The notes under the pieces: model-generated
Seen by the model: the letters and a program-made list of their open reading frames with translations, nothing else
Database searches by the model: none
Told to the model about the DNA's origin: nothing
Position numbers and translations under genes: made by a program
DNA from: Oscillospiraceae bacterium
GTDB taxonomy: Bacteria > Bacillota > Clostridia > Oscillospirales > Oscillospiraceae
Reading direction: 5' to 3'
Assembly (NCBI GenBank): GCA_024404215.1
Contig: JAKSQI010000089.1
Span: 1-6,555 of the forward strand
DNA: 6,555 bases
Shown here: positions 5,223 through 6,555 of the stretch, piece after piece
Numbering within the stretch: position 1 is the stretch's first letter
How the letters are laid out: each line of letters opens with the position of its first letter

Positions 5223-6149
5223 ATGAAACAAAACAATGCGGCAGTTGCCGCAGTCATAGTCGGCAACTCCATATTCGGCTTCAGCTTTCTCTTTTCCAAG
5301 CTGGCCCTTGAGCTGACAGAGCCCTCCGTTCTCATTGCTGTCCGCTTTACGGCAGCCTTTGTGCTCATGAACCTGATTATTCTGGTCGGGCGACTTCTGA
5401 AAAACAGAAAGGGGCAGCCTTTGCTGGTCTTCTCCCTGAAGGGCAAGCCAAAAAAGGATATTCTGCTGCTGGCCATCTTCCAGCCCATCGTCTATTTTAT
5501 TGCTGAGAACTACGGTATAACCTATACCTCATCCGCCTTTTCCGGCATCATCATAGCCTTAATTCCTCTGGCGGGAATTCTCTTTGATGTTCTCTTCATG
5601 GGGCAGCGGGCACAAAAAGTGCAGGTCATCTGCGCAGTCATTTCCGTAGCAGGTGTAATTCTAACCGCTTTAGGGGCTCAAGGCATGCATTCCTCCTTGA
5701 AGGGCTTGGTTTTTCTCTTGATAGCCGTAGCTGCCGGAGCCCTCTTCTATGTATTCAGCAGCAAATCTGCCCCCTACTACTCCCCGCTGGAACGCACCTA
5801 TGTCATGTTTGGCTGCGGAACCCTGGTCTTTGTCCTTTTTGCTTTTGTCCGCTGCTGCATGGCAGGGCCGGCCATCCTCACCGGAGCCCTGTCCGCCCCC
5901 CTCTTTTGGTTGGCCATACTCTATCTCTCCTGTATTTCCTCCATTGTAGCCTTTCTGCTGCTGAATTTCGGCAGCAGCCATGTATCTGTTAGCCAGGCTA
6001 CCCTTTTTGCCAACATTACAACGGTTCTCTCCATTTTTGCCGGAGTCATCTTCTTAAAAGAAGCCTTCACCTGGCTCCAGGCCCTAGGGGCCATATTCAT
6101 AATCTCCAGCGTGTATCTATCCCAAAGGATGACAAAAAGCCGGCCTTGA
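5223..6149 (+). CDS. EamA/DMT-superfamily inner-membrane transporter
   Basis: A 308-residue, strongly hydrophobic protein with about ten predicted membrane helices arranged as two EamA repeats, roughly residues 8-147 and 160-300. Typical landmarks are NSIFGFSFLFSKLAL in helix 1, the RFTAAFVLM segment after a short loop, an AENYGITYTSSAFSGIIIALIPL stretch matching the conserved end of the first repeat, and SQATLFANITTVLSIFAGVIFLKEAFTW matching the same part of the second. DMT-family members mostly export amino acids, metabolites or drugs; substrate cannot be assigned. Length is normal for the family. It is monocistronic, between its own promoter and a terminator whose stem overlaps the stop codon (6147-6149). 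It converges on the small HMA-like gene and shows no functional link with its neighbours. Confidence 0.92.
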   Translation: MKQNNAAVAAVIVGNSIFGFSFLFSKLALELTEPSVLIAVRFTAAFVLMNLIILVGRLLKNRKGQPLLVFSLKGKPKKDILLLAIFQPIVYFIAENYGITYTSSAFSGIIIALIPLAGILFDVLFMGQRAQKVQVICAVISVAGVILTALGAQGMHSSLKGLVFLLIAVAAGALFYVFSSKSAPYYSPLERTYVMFGCGTLVFVLFAFVRCCMAGPAILTGALSAPLFWLAILYLSCISSIVAFLLLNFGSSHVSVSQATLFANITTVLSIFAGVIFLKEAFTWLQALGAIFIISSVYLSQRMTKSRP

Positions 6150-6168
6150 TTACCAAGGCCGGCCTTTT
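6134..6168. terminator. Bidirectional terminator overlapping the EamA stop codon
   Basis: GCCGGCCTTG (6139-6148) pairs with CAAGGCCGGC (6154-6163) around a 5-nt loop, with AAAAA before and TTTT shortly after the stem, so it works on both strands. It ends the plus-strand EamA transcript and the convergent minus-strand transcript of the HMA-like gene. The EamA stop codon lies inside the stem region. Confidence 0.88.
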
Positions 6169-6171
6169 CAT

Positions 6172-6396
6172 TCAGTTTAGGAAAACTCCGCATTCTTCCA
6201 GTGTTTCTTCAATGTCATCAAAGTCCGCCGGATCTGCTTCAAAAGCCAGTTCCTTCCGGACCATCTGCAATTCAAGGCTCTCCACCAGACCGGTCTTATC
6301 CAAAGCCTGAGTAACCTTCTCTTCGCAAATCTGGCAGTTCACCTTGGCATGGCAGGTGCGGCAATCCCAATATTCAATTAAGTAATGGTACTGCAT
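6172..6396 (-). CDS. Small HMA-like protein with CxxC-x5-CxxC motif
   Basis: A 74-residue soluble protein. The secondary-structure order suggested by residue type is beta (HYLIEYWDC), alpha (CEEKVTQALDKTG), beta (VESLELQMV), beta (KELAFEADPAD), alpha (DIEETLEECG), beta (VFL), which is the ferredoxin-like fold of heavy-metal-associated (HMA) domains. The usual HMA CxxC at the start of helix 1 is present as C21xxC24 and is preceded by an extra C12xxC15, giving four cysteines in 13 residues; C69 is a fifth. That could hold zinc, copper or an Fe-S cluster. AAAGGA lies 6 nt before the ATG. The gene starts 55 bp after the stop of a glycyl radical enzyme on the same strand and is probably co-transcribed with it. 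I do not recognise an experimentally characterised homologue; the HMA fold is inferred by eye. Confidence 0.75.
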   Translation of the reverse strand: MQYHYLIEYWDCRTCHAKVNCQICEEKVTQALDKTGLVESLELQMVRKELAFEADPADFDDIEETLEECGVFLN

Positions 6397-6412
6397 GGTT
6401 TATCCTTTACCC

Positions 6413-6433
6413 GGAAAGGGTTTACCCCTTTCC
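6413..6433 (-). other. Intercistronic hairpin between the glycyl radical enzyme and the small protein
   Basis: GGAAAGGG (6413-6420) and CCCTTTCC (6426-6433) form a perfect 8-bp stem with a 5-nt loop. On the minus strand it is not followed by a U-tract, so it is unlikely to be a full terminator. It may stabilise or separate the upstream enzyme mRNA, or set the ratio between the two products. It lies about 17 bp upstream of the small gene's ATG. Confidence 0.5.
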
Positions 6434-6451
6434 AGATGTCTGCCTGTTGAA

Positions 6452-6555
6452 TTACAGGTTGTGCTCAGCGCGGGAGATGATGTCTTCCTGCATGGCCTCG
6501 GTCATGTCTACGAAGTAGGCAGAGAAGCCGGCAATACGTACAACCAGGTTGTGGT
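6452..6555 (-). CDS. Glycyl radical enzyme, C-terminal fragment (partial, enters from right edge)
   Basis: The last 33 residues are visible, beginning HNLVVRIAGFSAYFVDMTEA and ending ISRAEHNL before TAA (6454-6452). VRIAGFSAYF is the glycyl radical loop; the radical-bearing Gly is encoded at 6529-6527. The following QEDIISRAEH helix closes the fold. Pyruvate formate-lyase typically reads RVSGYAVNF with an ending near NRTFH, whereas this RIAGFSAYF and ISRAEH form is closer to the non-PFL members, such as glycerol/diol dehydratase, choline lyase, hydroxyproline dehydratase or uncharacterised types. The substrate cannot be decided without the rest of the active site. These enzymes need a radical SAM activase and are destroyed by oxygen, so the host must be anaerobic at least when this gene is expressed. 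Family confident; subfamily unresolved. Confidence 0.88.
   Translation of the reverse strand, partial: HNLVVRIAGFSAYFVDMTEAMQEDIISRAEHNL

Noticed and set aside
1..6555. tRNA, rRNA or complete insertion sequence
   Set aside because: No cloverleaf, rRNA-like stretch, intact transposase or paired terminal inverted repeats were seen on either strand.

Overview
The window looks like chromosome from a strictly anaerobic, mid-GC Firmicute of the Clostridia/Negativicutes type. Four things point that way: the C-terminus of an oxygen-sensitive glycyl radical enzyme, three separate proteins built on ferredoxin-type [4Fe-4S] cysteine motifs, strong AGGAG ribosome binding sites, and compact sigma-A promoters. 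No species can be named from sequence alone.

Layout, left to right. (1) 1-497, minus strand: a CxC-type ArsR metalloid repressor followed by the first codons of a permease that resembles the ArsP/DUF318 family, with a perfect 26-bp palindrome between them. This looks like a small arsenic-responsive operon running off the left edge. (2) 517-1075: a decayed mobile-element scar. It holds a fragment of an integrase-associated protein that abuts the arsR promoter, three copies of an 11-bp direct repeat, and two orphan hairpin terminators pointing in opposite directions. (3) 1084-2226, plus strand: a monocistronic gene for a DUF3737 right-handed beta-helix protein, with a clear promoter, flanking repeats, and a strong bidirectional terminator. 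(4) 2238-5161: a redox block. A ferredoxin-nitroreductase fusion (minus) diverges from an aldo/keto reductase carrying a C-terminal two-cluster ferredoxin-like domain (plus). The latter is in an operon with a ferredoxin-like protein that has a cysteine-rich C-terminal domain, and a terminator ends the operon. (5) 5163-6168, plus strand: a monocistronic EamA/DMT permease. (6) 6172-6555, minus strand: a 74-residue HMA-like protein with a CxxC-x5-CxxC motif, directly downstream of the C-terminus of a non-PFL-type glycyl radical enzyme that enters from the right edge.

How the genes fit together: the nitroreductase, aldo/keto reductase and ferredoxin-like protein are consistent with ferredoxin- and flavin-linked reduction of small organic substrates under anaerobiosis. 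The substrates cannot be read from the sequence. The most unusual arrangement is the tetracysteine HMA-like protein behind the glycyl radical enzyme. The most unusual non-coding stretch is 918-1074, between the integrase scar and the DUF3737 gene.
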